Assembly (NCBI RefSeq): GCF_004210295.1
Contig: NZ_SDAK01000001.1
Location: 620,001-684,000 of the forward strand
DNA length: 64,000 nt
Source of the DNA: Lactococcus sp. S-13
GTDB taxonomy: Bacteria; Bacillota; Bacilli; Lactobacillales; Streptococcaceae
Direction: 5' to 3'
Part shown: positions 19,401 to 27,109 of the stretch, piece after piece
Layout of the letters: every line of letters starts with the position of its first letter
Numbering within the stretch: position 1 is the first letter of the stretch
Notes under the pieces: generated by a model
The model's input: the letters and a program-made list of their open reading frames with translations, nothing else
Database searches by the model: none
What the model was told of the DNA's origin: nothing
Made by a program: the position numbers and the translations under genes

Positions 19401-19950
19401 CCAATTTTGACTGAGTTTCATTGCGACGATTTTTATATTTCAAAACGCCAGCTGCTTCTTCAAAAATGGCGCGGCGTTCTTCAGGTTTAGAGTTAAAGAC
19501 AGACTCTATGCGTCCTTGCGAAATAATAGATAACGAGTCACGTCCAAGTCCAGTATCAGTAAATAGATCGTGGATATCGCGCAGACGACATTTGCGACCA
19601 TTCAGTAAAAATTCAGAATCGCCATTGCGATACAAACGTCTTGTGACCACAACTTCTTCTTGCTCATCTTGACCTTGGAGATACTGATCAGAATTGTCAA
19701 AATAGGCCATGACCTCGGCATAATTGAGCGCACGGCGTTTTTCCGTCCCAGCAAAAATAACATCGGGCATCTTGCCTCCGCGCAATGCTTTGGCTGATTG
19801 TTCGCCTAAAACCCAGCGTAACGCCTCAACAATATTGGATTTTCCCGAACCATTAGGGCCAACAACCGCTGTGATTCCTTGGTCAAATTCAATCTTTGTT
19901 TTGTCCGCAAAGGATTTAAAACCGACAATTTTCATTTTTTTAAGATACAT
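16426..19950 (-). CDS. smc: Chromosome segregation protein SMC
   Basis: ATPase of the condensin complex that compacts and segregates chromosomes. The 1174 residues have the standard layout: Walker A GPNGSGKSN near residue 32, coiled coil, hinge at about 500-650, second coiled coil, then the ABC signature LMSGGEKALTALALIFAI and Walker B VVLDEVEAALDEAN. It overlaps the 3' end of rnc by 11 bases, so the two genes form an operon. In the first coiled coil, around residues 335-365, the chain has repeated SEKMLTE, SEKLLTE and EKSLTE units encoded by copies of the 16-bp word seen across the window. Confidence 0.97.
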   Translation of the reverse strand: MYLKKMKIVGFKSFADKTKIEFDQGITAVVGPNGSGKSNIVEALRWVLGEQSAKALRGGKMPDVIFAGTEKRRALNYAEVMAYFDNSDQYLQGQDEQEEVVVTRRLYRNGDSEFLLNGRKCRLRDIHDLFTDTGLGRDSLSIISQGRIESVFNSKPEERRAIFEEAAGVLKYKNRRNETQSKLAATQDNLDRLEDIIYELNGQLVPLQAQRNVALRFQELEAERTELSLAVLVGQLKAKKTTYEQRQTDLSAVLTDLAGLSARKKTYDEEMALLRAKRQKVELEQEKLQADQLHFSNLKADLTRKIELFDVQKDSSQKSAHERQERLQTLTDKLSESEKMLTEVQNKSEKLLTEKVELEKSLTELSKDLSALSESPETLMERLRDEFVRLVEEEAELSNEIVRNKAEISTLSRQQSEQDESARENLTKFEKISTELAQAKEQMSLIKAEIAELLADFESKGQAEKAQATQERMAQDEMYDRLQDLNQFKAKLTSLQNIRESHSNLFAGVRAVMQSASQIGGIIGVVADLLTFDHQYTTAIDIALGGGSQNIITEDENAAKRAIAFLREKRLGRATFLPLTTIKAREFSGLARIQQMTGFIDLAINLVNFEPRLKKALSSLLGTTVIVDTAENATAIARAMNYSVRIVTLDGTQINPGGSYAGGAGKRNSTTFTSSEIDALEKQILTAENQLKTAEKAVQKAQSARNDLLENIASLKTQGEEKRFAEQSLALKIEQLSEQKAALEKLTDLTVSQDAASHLLALTKQNESKTQKLDQIAKRKLAIEQELEEVKVNAQAYKNLQSEKNQAYTSKQLRQSEILSELKFNKADEKRLLADLAGLKTEKEQLNALLNPITFDENERNEFATQLVDVEERLSQINVRMVSLKFEREDLSAQLEDWEQHNQDFIQKNQELNTQKTRYELQIEQLEQELINLQEQLNSEHQISFKAAQEKAEDLEDLASGEQKLKNLERQIRALGPINLDAIVQYDEVNERFLFLSGQKEDLLEAKALLLSTIEDMNEEVAIRFKASFEAIRESFKTTFSQMFTGGQADLELTSTNLLEAGVEIKVQPPGKKLSSLNLMSGGEKALTALALIFAILRVRTVPFVVLDEVEAALDEANVKRFGDYMNHFDNSNQFIVVTHRRGTMAAAGAMYGVTMADAGISKIISVKLDQDKK
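18862..18940 (-). repeat. Three copies of the 16-bp word inside smc
   Basis: Plus-strand words start at 18862, 18892 and 18925 (CGTCAGTGATTTCTCT, CGTCAGTAATTTCTCT, CGTCAGCATTTTTTCG). They are two to three mismatches from the consensus, at steps of 30 and 33 bp. The frame differs from that used in ftsY. Confidence 0.65.
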
Positions 19951-20635
19951 GATTTTGCCCTTTTATTGCATTTTCTGCCGCTTTTTGTTCCGCTACTTTT
20001 TTAGATTTGCCAATGCCTCGTCCAAGTTCTTTTCCGTTGTTAAAAACGGCAGCGACAAAAGAACGATCGTGAGCCGGCCCCTCTTCTTCTAAGATTTTAT
20101 AAGTAATCGTTGTTTCACCACCGACTTGTAAAATTTCTTGAAGCTCTGTTTTGTAGTCAATCACTTTGACATAATCATCGGCTTTGACGTGTGGAATGAC
20201 CACCCGATAAATAAATTTACGTACTTCGTCCATGCCTTGATCAATGAAAAGCGCACCTAAAAAGGCTTCAAAAAGGTTTTCCAAAGTCGTTTCACGTTTA
20301 CGTCCACCTGTTTTTTCTTCACCGTGTCCAAGTCGTAAAAATCCACCAAAGCCGCAACTCCGTGAAAAATTCGCCAACGATTCTGTCCGCACAATACTTG
20401 AGCGCATCTTGGACAATTCGCCCTCTAATTTTTCCGGATATGTCCGATAAAGATAATCCGAAATAACCAATGATAAGGCAACGTCTCCCAAAAATTCCAA
20501 ACGTTCATTGTTTGCGATCTTTGGGAGCCGTTCTTCATTCGTAAAAGAAGAATGAGTAAAAGCCGTTTTGAGCAGTTCCTCATCTTTGAAGACTAGACCA
20601 TAGTCATTTTTTAATTTTTGTTGAAGCTTGAGCAT
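19940..20635 (-). CDS. rnc: Ribonuclease III
   Basis: Cuts double-stranded RNA in rRNA maturation and mRNA turnover. At 231 residues it has the usual length. The signature NERLEFLGDVALSLVISDYL lies near residue 43 and a double-stranded RNA binding domain ends the chain (YKTELQEILQ to KKVAEQKAAENA). AGGAGG precedes the ATG at 20635. It is the first gene of rnc-smc. Confidence 0.96.
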   Translation of the reverse strand: MLKLQQKLKNDYGLVFKDEELLKTAFTHSSFTNEERLPKIANNERLEFLGDVALSLVISDYLYRTYPEKLEGELSKMRSSIVRTESLANFSRSCGFGGFLRLGHGEEKTGGRKRETTLENLFEAFLGALFIDQGMDEVRKFIYRVVIPHVKADDYVKVIDYKTELQEILQVGGETTITYKILEEEGPAHDRSFVAAVFNNGKELGRGIGKSKKVAEQKAAENAIKGQNHVS

Positions 20636-20685
20636 TGCAGCCTCCTTTAGTTAAAACTTCTATCATTTTTTAGTTTTACTTTTTA

Positions 20686-20694
20686 ATTATACCA
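20686..20694 (-). promoter_or_regulatory. rnc-smc promoter (extended -10)
   Basis: The minus strand reads TGGTATAAT, a perfect extended -10, about 50 bp before the rnc start. The -35 region is poor. Confidence 0.55.
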
Positions 20695-20752
20695 AAAAAT
20701 TTCTGCTTTTGTCTGTATTTTCGTGGGGCTTCAGCCTATATTTGACTTTTTC

Positions 20753-20811
20753 AAAAAAGAAAAACAGATCTATTTCTCTTTTGCAGCAGAAATAATCTGT
20801 TTTTCTTTTTT
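20753..20811 (-). terminator. Strong terminator of the arginine operon
   Basis: A long stem pairs AAAAAAGAAAAACAGAT with ATCTGTTTTTCTTTTTT, with an inner stem TATTTCT/AGAAATA. T-runs on both sides allow action in both directions. Confidence 0.85.
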
Positions 20812-20813
20812 TA

Positions 20814-21824
20814 TCAATTGCTCAGATTTGAGGGGAAAAATAAATGACCTAAAGTTGCTGCCATGACTGCTTTAATCGTATGCATTCGATTTTCTGCTTG
20901 TTCAAAAACAATCGAATTTTCGGATTGGAAGATTTCGTCAGTGACTTCTAATTCTTCAAGGTTGTAATCCCATTTTATCTGTTGCATCACTTTGGTGTTC
21001 ATGTCATGAAAACTTGGCAAGCAATGCATAAAAATAAATTCACGATTTAAAATTTTGTCAGTTAATTTTTTGTTAATTTGATAAGGTTTGAGCAAGTTTA
21101 TTCGCTCGGCTGTCTGATTTTCTTCCCCCATACTAATCCAGACATCTGTATAGATAATATCAGCATTAGCAACAGCGTTAATATCTGTTCGGATACTGAT
21201 TTTGCTTCCACTTCTCAGGGCATTTTTGCGGGCAAGTTGCTGAATTTCCCAAGTCGGCTGCAAGGCTTCAGGTGATACAATTGTGACATCCATTCCCAAA
21301 ATAGTCGCTGTAACCAGCAAAGAATTGGCGACATTATTTCGTCCATCACCCACATAAACCAAAGTCAGCTTTTTCAAGCGACCAAAATGTTCTTTTATGG
21401 TCATGAAATCAGCTAACATCTGCGTGGGATGCCATTCATCAGTTAGACCATTCCACACTGGAACTCCCGAATCCCTAGCCAGTGTTTCTACATCGGCTTG
21501 CTTGTAACCTCGAAATTCAATCCCATCAAACATTCTCCCCAGAACCTTTGCAGTATCAGAAATCGATTCTTTTTTTCCTAACTGAATGTCATTTGGGCCA
21601 AGAAATTCTGGATGCGCTCCAAGATCAACTGCCGCTGTCGTGAACGCTGCCCTTGTCCTTGTTGATGTTTTTTCAAAAATCAGTGCAATATTTTTATCCA
21701 TCAAATACTTATGTTGGATATTTTCTTTTTTTAAACGTTTGAGATGAATCGCTAAATCAATCAAACAAATCAATTCTTCTTTGCTAAAATCTATTTCTTT
21801 TAGAAAACTTTTACCTTGAAACAT
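20814..21824 (-). CDS. argF: Ornithine carbamoyltransferase
   Basis: Joins carbamoyl phosphate and ornithine to give citrulline in arginine synthesis. The carbamoyl-phosphate motif STRTR lies in [12 protein letters not shown] near residue 55, and HCLPSFHD near residue 263 holds the catalytic Cys. I start at 21824 (336 residues) because AAGGAG lies five bases upstream; a longer frame has no such site. It is the last gene of argCJDBF. An anabolic role follows from that context, since no arginine deiminase genes are nearby. Confidence 0.93.
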   Translation of the reverse strand: MFQGKSFLKEIDFSKEELICLIDLAIHLKRLKKENIQHKYLMDKNIALIFEKTSTRTRAAFTTAAVDLGAHPEFLGPNDIQLGKKESISDTAKVLGRMFDGIEFRGYKQADVETLARDSGVPVWNGLTDEWHPTQMLADFMTIKEHFGRLKKLTLVYVGDGRNNVANSLLVTATILGMDVTIVSPEALQPTWEIQQLARKNALRSGSKISIRTDINAVANADIIYTDVWISMGEENQTAERINLLKPYQINKKLTDKILNREFIFMHCLPSFHDMNTKVMQQIKWDYNLEELEVTDEIFQSENSIVFEQAENRMHTIKAVMAATLGHLFFPSNLSN

Positions 21825-21852
21825 TTTTTCTCCTTCATTTTGAGCCAAGCAA

Positions 21853-22704
21853 TCAATGAGTAATCAAAGTCCCCTGACCTTTGTCCGTAAATAATTCCAA
21901 TAATAAAGCATGTGGAACACGCCCATCTAACAAAACTGCTCGTCCCAGTCCTTCTTGCATCGCATATTTGATTGCTTCAATCTTTGGAATCATTCCGTCA
22001 GTAATTTTTCTTTCACTGACCAATTTTTCTAAGTTTGCAAGATTGATTTCTTCAATAAGACTATTTTCGTCAGCAAAATCTCTGTAAAGTCCACGCACAT
22101 CACTCAGCAAAATGAATTGCTCAGCTTGCAAAGCACCCGCAATTCGACTCGCCGCCGTGTCAGCATTGACATTATAAATCGCTCCGCCAAGCCCCATAGC
22201 CGCTGACGCAATAACCGGAATGGCATCCGTCTGATTGATTTGATCAATCCACTCGGGATGAATGGCCGTAATTTTTCCGACGTAACCCAATTCTTCAGAA
22301 AGCTGCTCCGCCTCGATTAACCGACCATCCACGCCAGAAAGCCCAATCGCATTCCCTCCCAAACGAATCAAATCTTGAACCAAACTTTTATTGACACGAC
22401 CAGCCAATGCCATCAGCGCTAATTGAGCTGTTTTTTCATCAGTCACGCGCAAGCCATTGATAAACTGTGTTTTATGCTGATATTTGGCAAGGAGTTCTGC
22501 AATTGCTGGCCCGCCTCCATGAACTAAGACCACTTTGATTCCCACCGTTTTGAGCAATAAAACATCTCGCAAAATACTTTCTTTCACCTTTTCGTCAATC
22601 ATTGCATTGCCCCCATACTTGATGACCACAGTCTGATCGCGGTATTTGAGCAAATATTTTAAACTTTCGGTCAAAGTCTGTGCTGTAATTTCTGAATCCA
22701 TCAT
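21853..22704 (-). CDS. argB: Acetylglutamate kinase
   Basis: Phosphorylates N-acetylglutamate, the second committed step to ornithine. The 283-residue chain shows the kinase motifs VIKYGGNAM near residue 25 and LVHGGGPAI near residue 59. Its ATG overlaps the argD stop in an ATGA, indicating translational coupling. GGAG inside argD serves as ribosome site. Confidence 0.95.
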   Translation of the reverse strand: MMDSEITAQTLTESLKYLLKYRDQTVVIKYGGNAMIDEKVKESILRDVLLLKTVGIKVVLVHGGGPAIAELLAKYQHKTQFINGLRVTDEKTAQLALMALAGRVNKSLVQDLIRLGGNAIGLSGVDGRLIEAEQLSEELGYVGKITAIHPEWIDQINQTDAIPVIASAAMGLGGAIYNVNADTAASRIAGALQAEQFILLSDVRGLYRDFADENSLIEEINLANLEKLVSERKITDGMIPKIEAIKYAMQEGLGRAVLLDGRVPHALLLELFTDKGQGTLITH

Positions 22705-23834
22705 AAAAGGCTCTCCAATAGTTCTGCTCCTTTTTGCATTTCCTCCTTGCTCATCACAAGCGGAGGCAGCAAACGAATCACATCATGTCCTGCCGATAAA
22801 GCAAGCATCCCATTTTCTCGCAATGACGCAAGAATTTCCGGTACTTTTGCTTCATCAGCCAATTGAATCCCCATCATCAATCCCAAAGCTCTGATGTTTT
22901 TGACTGTAGATTTCGCTGATAACTTTTCCGTCAGCGTCGCAAAGAAAAATTGACCCTTGTCAGCAACTTCGGCTAAAAATTCAGGCGTCATCGCTTTTAA
23001 AACTTCATTGGCACTGGCCATTGCCAATGGATTTCCCCCAAAAGTTGAGCCGTGCTTACCAGCCGAGAAATAATGGGCATATTGATTTTTAGCGAGCATT
23101 GCCCCAACCGGCAGTCCATTGGCTAAAGCTTTAGCGACCGTGAAAATATCGGGTTCCAAGCCGAAATGTTCAAAAGAAAAAAGTTCCCCAGTCCGCCCAA
23201 TTCCCGTCTGTACCTCATCAATAATCAACAAAATTCCTTTTTTCTGACACTTTTTCAGAGCTGCAACAAAATCGGCAGTGATGGGTAAAACGCCCCCTTC
23301 GCCTTGTACAATTTCAAAAATAATCGCTCCAATTTTTTCGACTTTCACAACCTGCTCCAGTGCCGCCACGTCATTGTAGGGACTCGCAACAAAATCTGGC
23401 ACTAACGGAGCAAACCCCGCTTGAATTTTTTCTTGCATCGTGGCGCTCATCGCTCCAAAAGTCCGTCCATGAAAACCGTCTTCGAAAGCTAGAATCTTCT
23501 GCCCAGCTTTAATCAACCTTGTCAACTTTAGCGCTGCTTCATTCGCTTCTGTCCCAGAATTGCAAAAGAAAGCTTTATAGTGATGATTTTGGCTCAACTT
23601 TTCAGCGACTTCTTCTTGGAGTGGATTTTGATAAAGATTTGAAAAATGAGCAAGCTGATCAAGTTGAGCCTTAACCGCCTCTTTTCCTTTCTCAAAACTA
23701 TATCCCAAATTCATTACCCCAATTCCACTGGTAAAATCTAGATAACTCTTGCCTTCGTCATCAAACAAATGAACGCCTGTTCCTTTAGTTAAACTAAAAG
23801 GAAGTCGCCCATAATTTTCAAATAAATTTGTCAT
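22701..23834 (-). CDS. argD: Acetylornithine aminotransferase
   Basis: PLP-dependent class III aminotransferase that converts N-acetylglutamate semialdehyde to N-acetylornithine. At 377 residues it shows IIDEVQTGIGRTG near residue 185 and the PLP lysine in TVAKALANGLPVGAML near residue 214. It sits between argJ and argB, coupled to argB. AGAGGGTGAG precedes the ATG. Confidence 0.94.
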   Translation of the reverse strand: MTNLFENYGRLPFSLTKGTGVHLFDDEGKSYLDFTSGIGVMNLGYSFEKGKEAVKAQLDQLAHFSNLYQNPLQEEVAEKLSQNHHYKAFFCNSGTEANEAALKLTRLIKAGQKILAFEDGFHGRTFGAMSATMQEKIQAGFAPLVPDFVASPYNDVAALEQVVKVEKIGAIIFEIVQGEGGVLPITADFVAALKKCQKKGILLIIDEVQTGIGRTGELFSFEHFGLEPDIFTVAKALANGLPVGAMLAKNQYAHYFSAGKHGSTFGGNPLAMASANEVLKAMTPEFLAEVADKGQFFFATLTEKLSAKSTVKNIRALGLMMGIQLADEAKVPEILASLRENGMLALSAGHDVIRLLPPLVMSKEEMQKGAELLESLL

Positions 23835-23850
23835 TTCTCACCCTCTTTTC

Positions 23851-25038
23851 TCAACTTGTATACAAAGCATTGATTTCCACGTACTTATAAGTTAAATCGC
23901 ACCCCCAGGCCTGACCTGTCCCTGTTCCAGAATTCAAATCTGCCACAATGTTAATCTTTTGCTCTTTTAATTTTTCAGACAGAAAAACAGAATCAAAAGT
24001 CACAGGCGTTGAATGATAAAGCACAAGTTCGTCTTGGAGTTTGAGTTGAATATCACTGACTTCAAAAGTTGCCACTTGTCCGATACTTGAAATAATCCGT
24101 CCCCAATTGGGATCTGAACCAAAAATAGCTGTTTTTACCAGGCTTGAGCCGACAATTTTTTTGGCAATCATTCTGGCAGCCAAATCATCTGGCGCACCAT
24201 TGACAGTGACTTCAATGAGTTTTGTTGCGCCTTCACCATCTGCTGCAATTTTCTGAGCTAAGTCCTGACAAACTTTTCCGAGCATCGCTTTGAACAAAAG
24301 ATAGTCCGAAGAACCTTCTAGGATTTCTTTATTTTTTGCTTGACCATTAGCCATGACTAAGACCGTGTCATTTGTTGAGGTATCTCCGTCCACAGTGATT
24401 TGGTTAAACGTGGTCTCAATGAGCTGTGTCAACGTTTTTTGGAGCAGGGGTTGGGCAATGTTGGCGTCTGTCGTGATGAAGGCAAGCATCGTTGCCATAT
24501 TGGGATGAATCATTCCAGAACCCTTGCAAACTCCAGCCATATTAACCTTTTTCCCGCCAATTTCACCTTCCAAATTAATGGTTTTGGTCTTGGTATCTGT
24601 CGTCAAAATCGCTTGGGCAAAATATTCTGCCTGACCTGCTTTGGAAAGTTTTGTGATTCCAGTAGCTATTTTTTCCATCGGCAGTTGAACACCAATCACA
24701 CCTGTGGAGCAGACGGCAACTTCGTCTTGCTTGAGTTGAAATTTTTCAGCGACTAATTGCTGTGTTTTTAAGGCATTTTCAAAGCCTTGCTTGCCCGTTA
24801 CCGCATTGGCAATCGCTGAATTACAGATAATTGCTTGAGCTGAGCCTTTTTGGATGATTTTTCGATCGAGCAAAACCGGTGCCGCACACACTTTATTTGT
24901 TGTAAATACGCCAGCGATAGCTGCGGGAACTTCACTTAAAATCACGCCTAAGTCTAAATTTTTATATTTTAATTGTGCATGAACGGCATCCGCCAAAAAT
25001 CCTTTCGGTGTCGCAATCGTTCCTTTGATTTCCTTCAT
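23851..25038 (-). CDS. argJ: Bifunctional ornithine acetyltransferase / N-acetylglutamate synthase
   Basis: Transfers the acetyl group from acetylornithine back to glutamate, so the pathway recycles acetate; some forms also make N-acetylglutamate from acetyl-CoA. The 395-residue precursor has the self-cleavage site at MATMLAF near residue 183, where Thr becomes the new N-terminus and nucleophile, and the conserved GDTSTNDT. AGAGGAAAAA precedes the ATG. No argA or argE is visible, which fits a cyclic route. Confidence 0.94.
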   Translation of the reverse strand: MKEIKGTIATPKGFLADAVHAQLKYKNLDLGVILSEVPAAIAGVFTTNKVCAAPVLLDRKIIQKGSAQAIICNSAIANAVTGKQGFENALKTQQLVAEKFQLKQDEVAVCSTGVIGVQLPMEKIATGITKLSKAGQAEYFAQAILTTDTKTKTINLEGEIGGKKVNMAGVCKGSGMIHPNMATMLAFITTDANIAQPLLQKTLTQLIETTFNQITVDGDTSTNDTVLVMANGQAKNKEILEGSSDYLLFKAMLGKVCQDLAQKIAADGEGATKLIEVTVNGAPDDLAARMIAKKIVGSSLVKTAIFGSDPNWGRIISSIGQVATFEVSDIQLKLQDELVLYHSTPVTFDSVFLSEKLKEQKINIVADLNSGTGTGQAWGCDLTYKYVEINALYTS

Positions 25039-25052
25039 TTTTTCCTCTTTTT

Positions 25053-26075
25053 CTAAAGACTTGGAATAAAATCCAAGCCTAAATTTTCCTCATAGCCAAA
25101 TAATTGATTAAAATTTTGCACAGCTTGTCCCGCAGCGCCTTTCATGAGGTTATCAATGACCGAAACCACAGTTACAACATTTGTCACCGGGTTATAGGCC
25201 AAGCCAATATCACAAAAGTTTGTTCCGATTACCTCGGAGAGCTGCGGCATTTGTCGTCGGACTCTAACAAAGGGTTTGTCAGCAAATGCCTGCTCATAAG
25301 CTGATTGCAAGCTTGCAAAGTCAACCGCGTCAGCGACTTTGGCATAAGTGCTGACGAAAATTCCACGACTGACAGGAATTAAAGAGGTTGAAAACTGCAA
25401 GGCTTTAAAATTTGGATTCCAGCGCTTGAGTTGTTGCGCAATTTCTGGAATGTGCTGATGACTATTGATTTTATACATGGACATATTATCCGCTACATTC
25501 ACGAAATGACTAGAGACGCTAAGCGATTTACCTGCACCCGATAGACCTGATTTGGCGTCCACAATGATGGAATCAAGTTCAATCAGCTGATTTTTTACCA
25601 AGGGATAGAGCGCTAATAAAGTCGCGGTAGCATAACAGCCCGGATTGGCAATATAATTTGCTTTGGCTTGCCCGATATCGGCAAGATGATATTCCGCTTT
25701 TAATAAATATTCAATATCAGCAGATGTATTTTTATACCATTTTTTGTATATTTCAGGATTTTCTAAGCGGAAATCTCCTGATAAGTCAATGACTGGAAAA
25801 TCCTGCTCGATAAAATCTAAAGCTAGCTTTTTGCTTACTCCCGACGATGTCGCAAAGAATACAGCATCACACTTTTCCATGATTTCTTGGGCATCAAACT
25901 CGATAATGGTGAGTTCTGTCAGGCTTTCAAATTGCGGAAAGACTTCTGACAATTTTTCTCCAAGATGACTTGTCGCACAAATTTTTGTAATTTCAACTGC
26001 GGGATGGCTTTGAAGTAAACGAAAAAGTTCTAATCCACTATAACCTGTAATTCCAACAATCGCTATTTTTTTCAT
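25053..26075 (-). CDS. argC: N-acetyl-gamma-glutamyl-phosphate reductase
   Basis: Reduces N-acetylglutamyl phosphate with NADPH. The Rossmann start is AIVGITGYSGLEL and the catalytic Cys lies in NPGCYATATLLAL near residue 146. I start at the ATG at 26075 (340 residues, MKKIAIVG); a GTG four codons upstream is possible but adds residues not typical of the family. First gene of the arginine operon, directly behind its promoter and ARG boxes. A 29-bp inverted CGTCAGC/GCTGACG pair lies in the gene at 25328-25356. Confidence 0.93.
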   Translation of the reverse strand: MKKIAIVGITGYSGLELFRLLQSHPAVEITKICATSHLGEKLSEVFPQFESLTELTIIEFDAQEIMEKCDAVFFATSSGVSKKLALDFIEQDFPVIDLSGDFRLENPEIYKKWYKNTSADIEYLLKAEYHLADIGQAKANYIANPGCYATATLLALYPLVKNQLIELDSIIVDAKSGLSGAGKSLSVSSHFVNVADNMSMYKINSHQHIPEIAQQLKRWNPNFKALQFSTSLIPVSRGIFVSTYAKVADAVDFASLQSAYEQAFADKPFVRVRRQMPQLSEVIGTNFCDIGLAYNPVTNVVTVVSVIDNLMKGAAGQAVQNFNQLFGYEENLGLDFIPSL

Positions 26076-26087
26076 AATTACACTCAC

Positions 26088-26106
26088 TTTTTGTATTTTT
26101 ATACAC
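26088..26106 (-). promoter_or_regulatory. ARG box overlapping the argC start region
   Basis: The minus strand reads GTGTATAAAAATACAAAAA, close to the ArgR/AhrC operator type (TATAAAAATACA core). It begins at the end of the -10 element, where a bound repressor would block transcription. Confidence 0.65.
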
Positions 26107-26133
26107 TATACTACTTTGAGTTTTGTTTGTCAA
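26105..26133 (-). promoter_or_regulatory. Promoter of the arginine operon
   Basis: The minus strand has TTGACA (26128-26133), a 17-bp spacer and TATAGT (26105-26110), near consensus. ARG boxes flank it on both sides. Confidence 0.85.
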
Positions 26134-26136
26134 GAA

Positions 26137-26153
26137 TTTTTGTATTTTTATAC
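26137..26153 (-). promoter_or_regulatory. Second ARG box upstream of the arg promoter
   Basis: The minus strand reads GGTATAAAAATACAAAA, with the same core as the downstream site, just ahead of the -35 box. A weaker relative, TGCATGAAAATACAAA, lies at 26247-26262. Repression by ArgR/AhrC-type proteins with arginine is inferred from site type. Confidence 0.6.
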
Positions 26154-26172
26154 CGTTTTTTGATATAAAATA

Positions 26173-26199
26173 AAAGAGAGAAATTAAATCCCTCTCTTA
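26173..26199 (-). terminator. Hairpin between queT and the arg promoter
   Basis: Arms AAGAGAG and CTCTCTT around an 11-base loop are followed on the minus strand by TTATTTTA. It may back up the queT terminator and insulate the arg promoter. Confidence 0.45.
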
Positions 26200-26265
26200 A
26201 ATCTTGCTTTTATCATGTTTTATATTTTATTCCCTCTGAAATCATTTGTATTTTCATGCATTTTT

Positions 26266-26294
26266 CAAAAAATAAAAAGCAGCAAAAGCTACTT
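26266..26294 (-). terminator. Terminator of queT
   Basis: Arms AAAGTAGC and GCTGCTTT (one G-U pair) with a four-base loop, followed by TTATTTTTT on the minus strand. Confidence 0.7.
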
Positions 26295-26301
26295 TATATC
26301 T

Positions 26302-26811
26302 CTAACGGGTCAAATCGACGCGCTTGCCCAACTTGTCCATGATGAAGGCACCCACCAATAAGCTGGCAAATTCGCCCAAGGCCAATGTCAACCAAGTCCA
26401 CCAGAAGGGTAAACCAGAAATGACTTTCAACTCCAAAGCAATCGTGAACATACTTGCCGAAAAGAAAAGGGCAAAGTAGAAAAAGGCTTTGTTCAATTGA
26501 CCATTGAAAAAATATTGTTTTTTAAAGCGGTCAAATAAAAATACTCCGAGGCTAAGGAAAATCAAGGTGGACAGACCACCGACAATGACGTCAACCCAAG
26601 TAAAGCTCAAAAAGTTTGAAATCATACAGCCAATTGTCACTGCGACAATATATTTTTTGTTAAAAAAAGCAGTAAAATTGAGCATTTCTGACACTCGAAA
26701 TTGGACAGGGCCATAGCTCATGGCGTTCAAACCAGGTGCTACGGTCAAAACGACATAAAGTGCCGCAACAATAGCGATTGTGACCAAGTCATAAGTTTTT
26801 GATTTTTTCAA
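26302..26811 (-). CDS. queT: QueT-family queuosine precursor transporter
   Basis: A 169-residue integral membrane protein with about five spans, of the QueT family that supplies queuosine precursors for tRNA modification (an energy-coupling S component). Typical text is SYGPVQFRVSEML near residue 40. The true start is a TTG at 26811 (MKKSKTYDLV), six bases after AAAGGAG. Longer frames run backwards through the riboswitch and are not real. The preQ1-II riboswitch in front supports the substrate assignment. Confidence 0.85.
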   Translation of the reverse strand: MKKSKTYDLVTIAIVAALYVVLTVAPGLNAMSYGPVQFRVSEMLNFTAFFNKKYIVAVTIGCMISNFLSFTWVDVIVGGLSTLIFLSLGVFLFDRFKKQYFFNGQLNKAFFYFALFFSASMFTIALELKVISGLPFWWTWLTLALGEFASLLVGAFIMDKLGKRVDLTR

Positions 26812-26880
26812 AAGTTTCTCCTTTAGTGGTGAAAAACCACTTGTAATATGCTTGAGCAAAGGGTAGAAGGCTCAAGGGTT
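26812..26880 (-). promoter_or_regulatory. preQ1-II riboswitch controlling queT translation
   Basis: The minus-strand RNA has the P2 stem CTTGAGC/GCTCAAG, then the signature AAGCATATTACA, a stem AGTGG/CCACT, and a closing AAAGGAGAA that is also the ribosome site. This matches the preQ1-II (COG4708) class known in streptococci and lactococci. Ligand binding hides the ribosome site. An extended -10, TGCTAAAAT, lies at about 26910. Confidence 0.88.
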
Positions 26881-26926
26881 GACTCGCGATTGAGCAACAT
26901 TTTTATTTTAGCAAATTTTTTGACAA

Positions 26927-26958
26927 ATTAAAAGCACCGACTCACAGATCAGTACTTT
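26927..26958 (-). terminator. Terminator of the SDR gene
   Basis: Minus-strand arms AAAGTACTGA and TCGGTGCTTT pair fully with three G-U pairs and are followed by TTAATTT. The 41-bp repeat array lies between it and the SDR stop codon. Confidence 0.6.
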
Positions 26959-26964
26959 TAATGC

Positions 26965-27109
26965 AGAGAATTTGCTGACGAAAACTTCTTAATGAATTTT
27001 GCACCAGAGATTTTGCTGACGAAAACTCCTTAATGAATTTTACACCAGAGAATTTGCTGACGAACACTTCTTAATGAATTTTGCATCAGAGAATTTGCTG
27101 ACGAAAGTC
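26965..27109. repeat. Tandem array of a 41-bp unit, four copies
   Basis: Units begin at 26965, 27006, 27047 and 27088, each exactly 41 bp apart. Every unit opens with AGAGAATTTGCTGACG (or one mismatch), a variant of the 16-bp word, followed by 25 bp close to AAAACTTCTTAATGAATTTT plus GCACC. The last unit is cut short by the SDR stop codon. The array would be transcribed as the 3' untranslated tail of the SDR gene. Confidence 0.9.

Noticed and set aside
16996-20092. Long plus-strand frames opposite smc and rnc
   Set aside because: They mirror coiled-coil codon bias and lie wholly within clear minus-strand genes.
25328-25356. CGTCAGC/GCTGACG pair in argC as a repeat element
   Set aside because: Only the seven-base arms match, the middle does not, and it encodes conserved-looking argC residues; coincidence is likely.
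26965-27109. The 41-bp array as a CRISPR
   Set aside because: The 25-bp remainders are nearly identical between units, the constant part is only 16 bp, and no cas genes are present.
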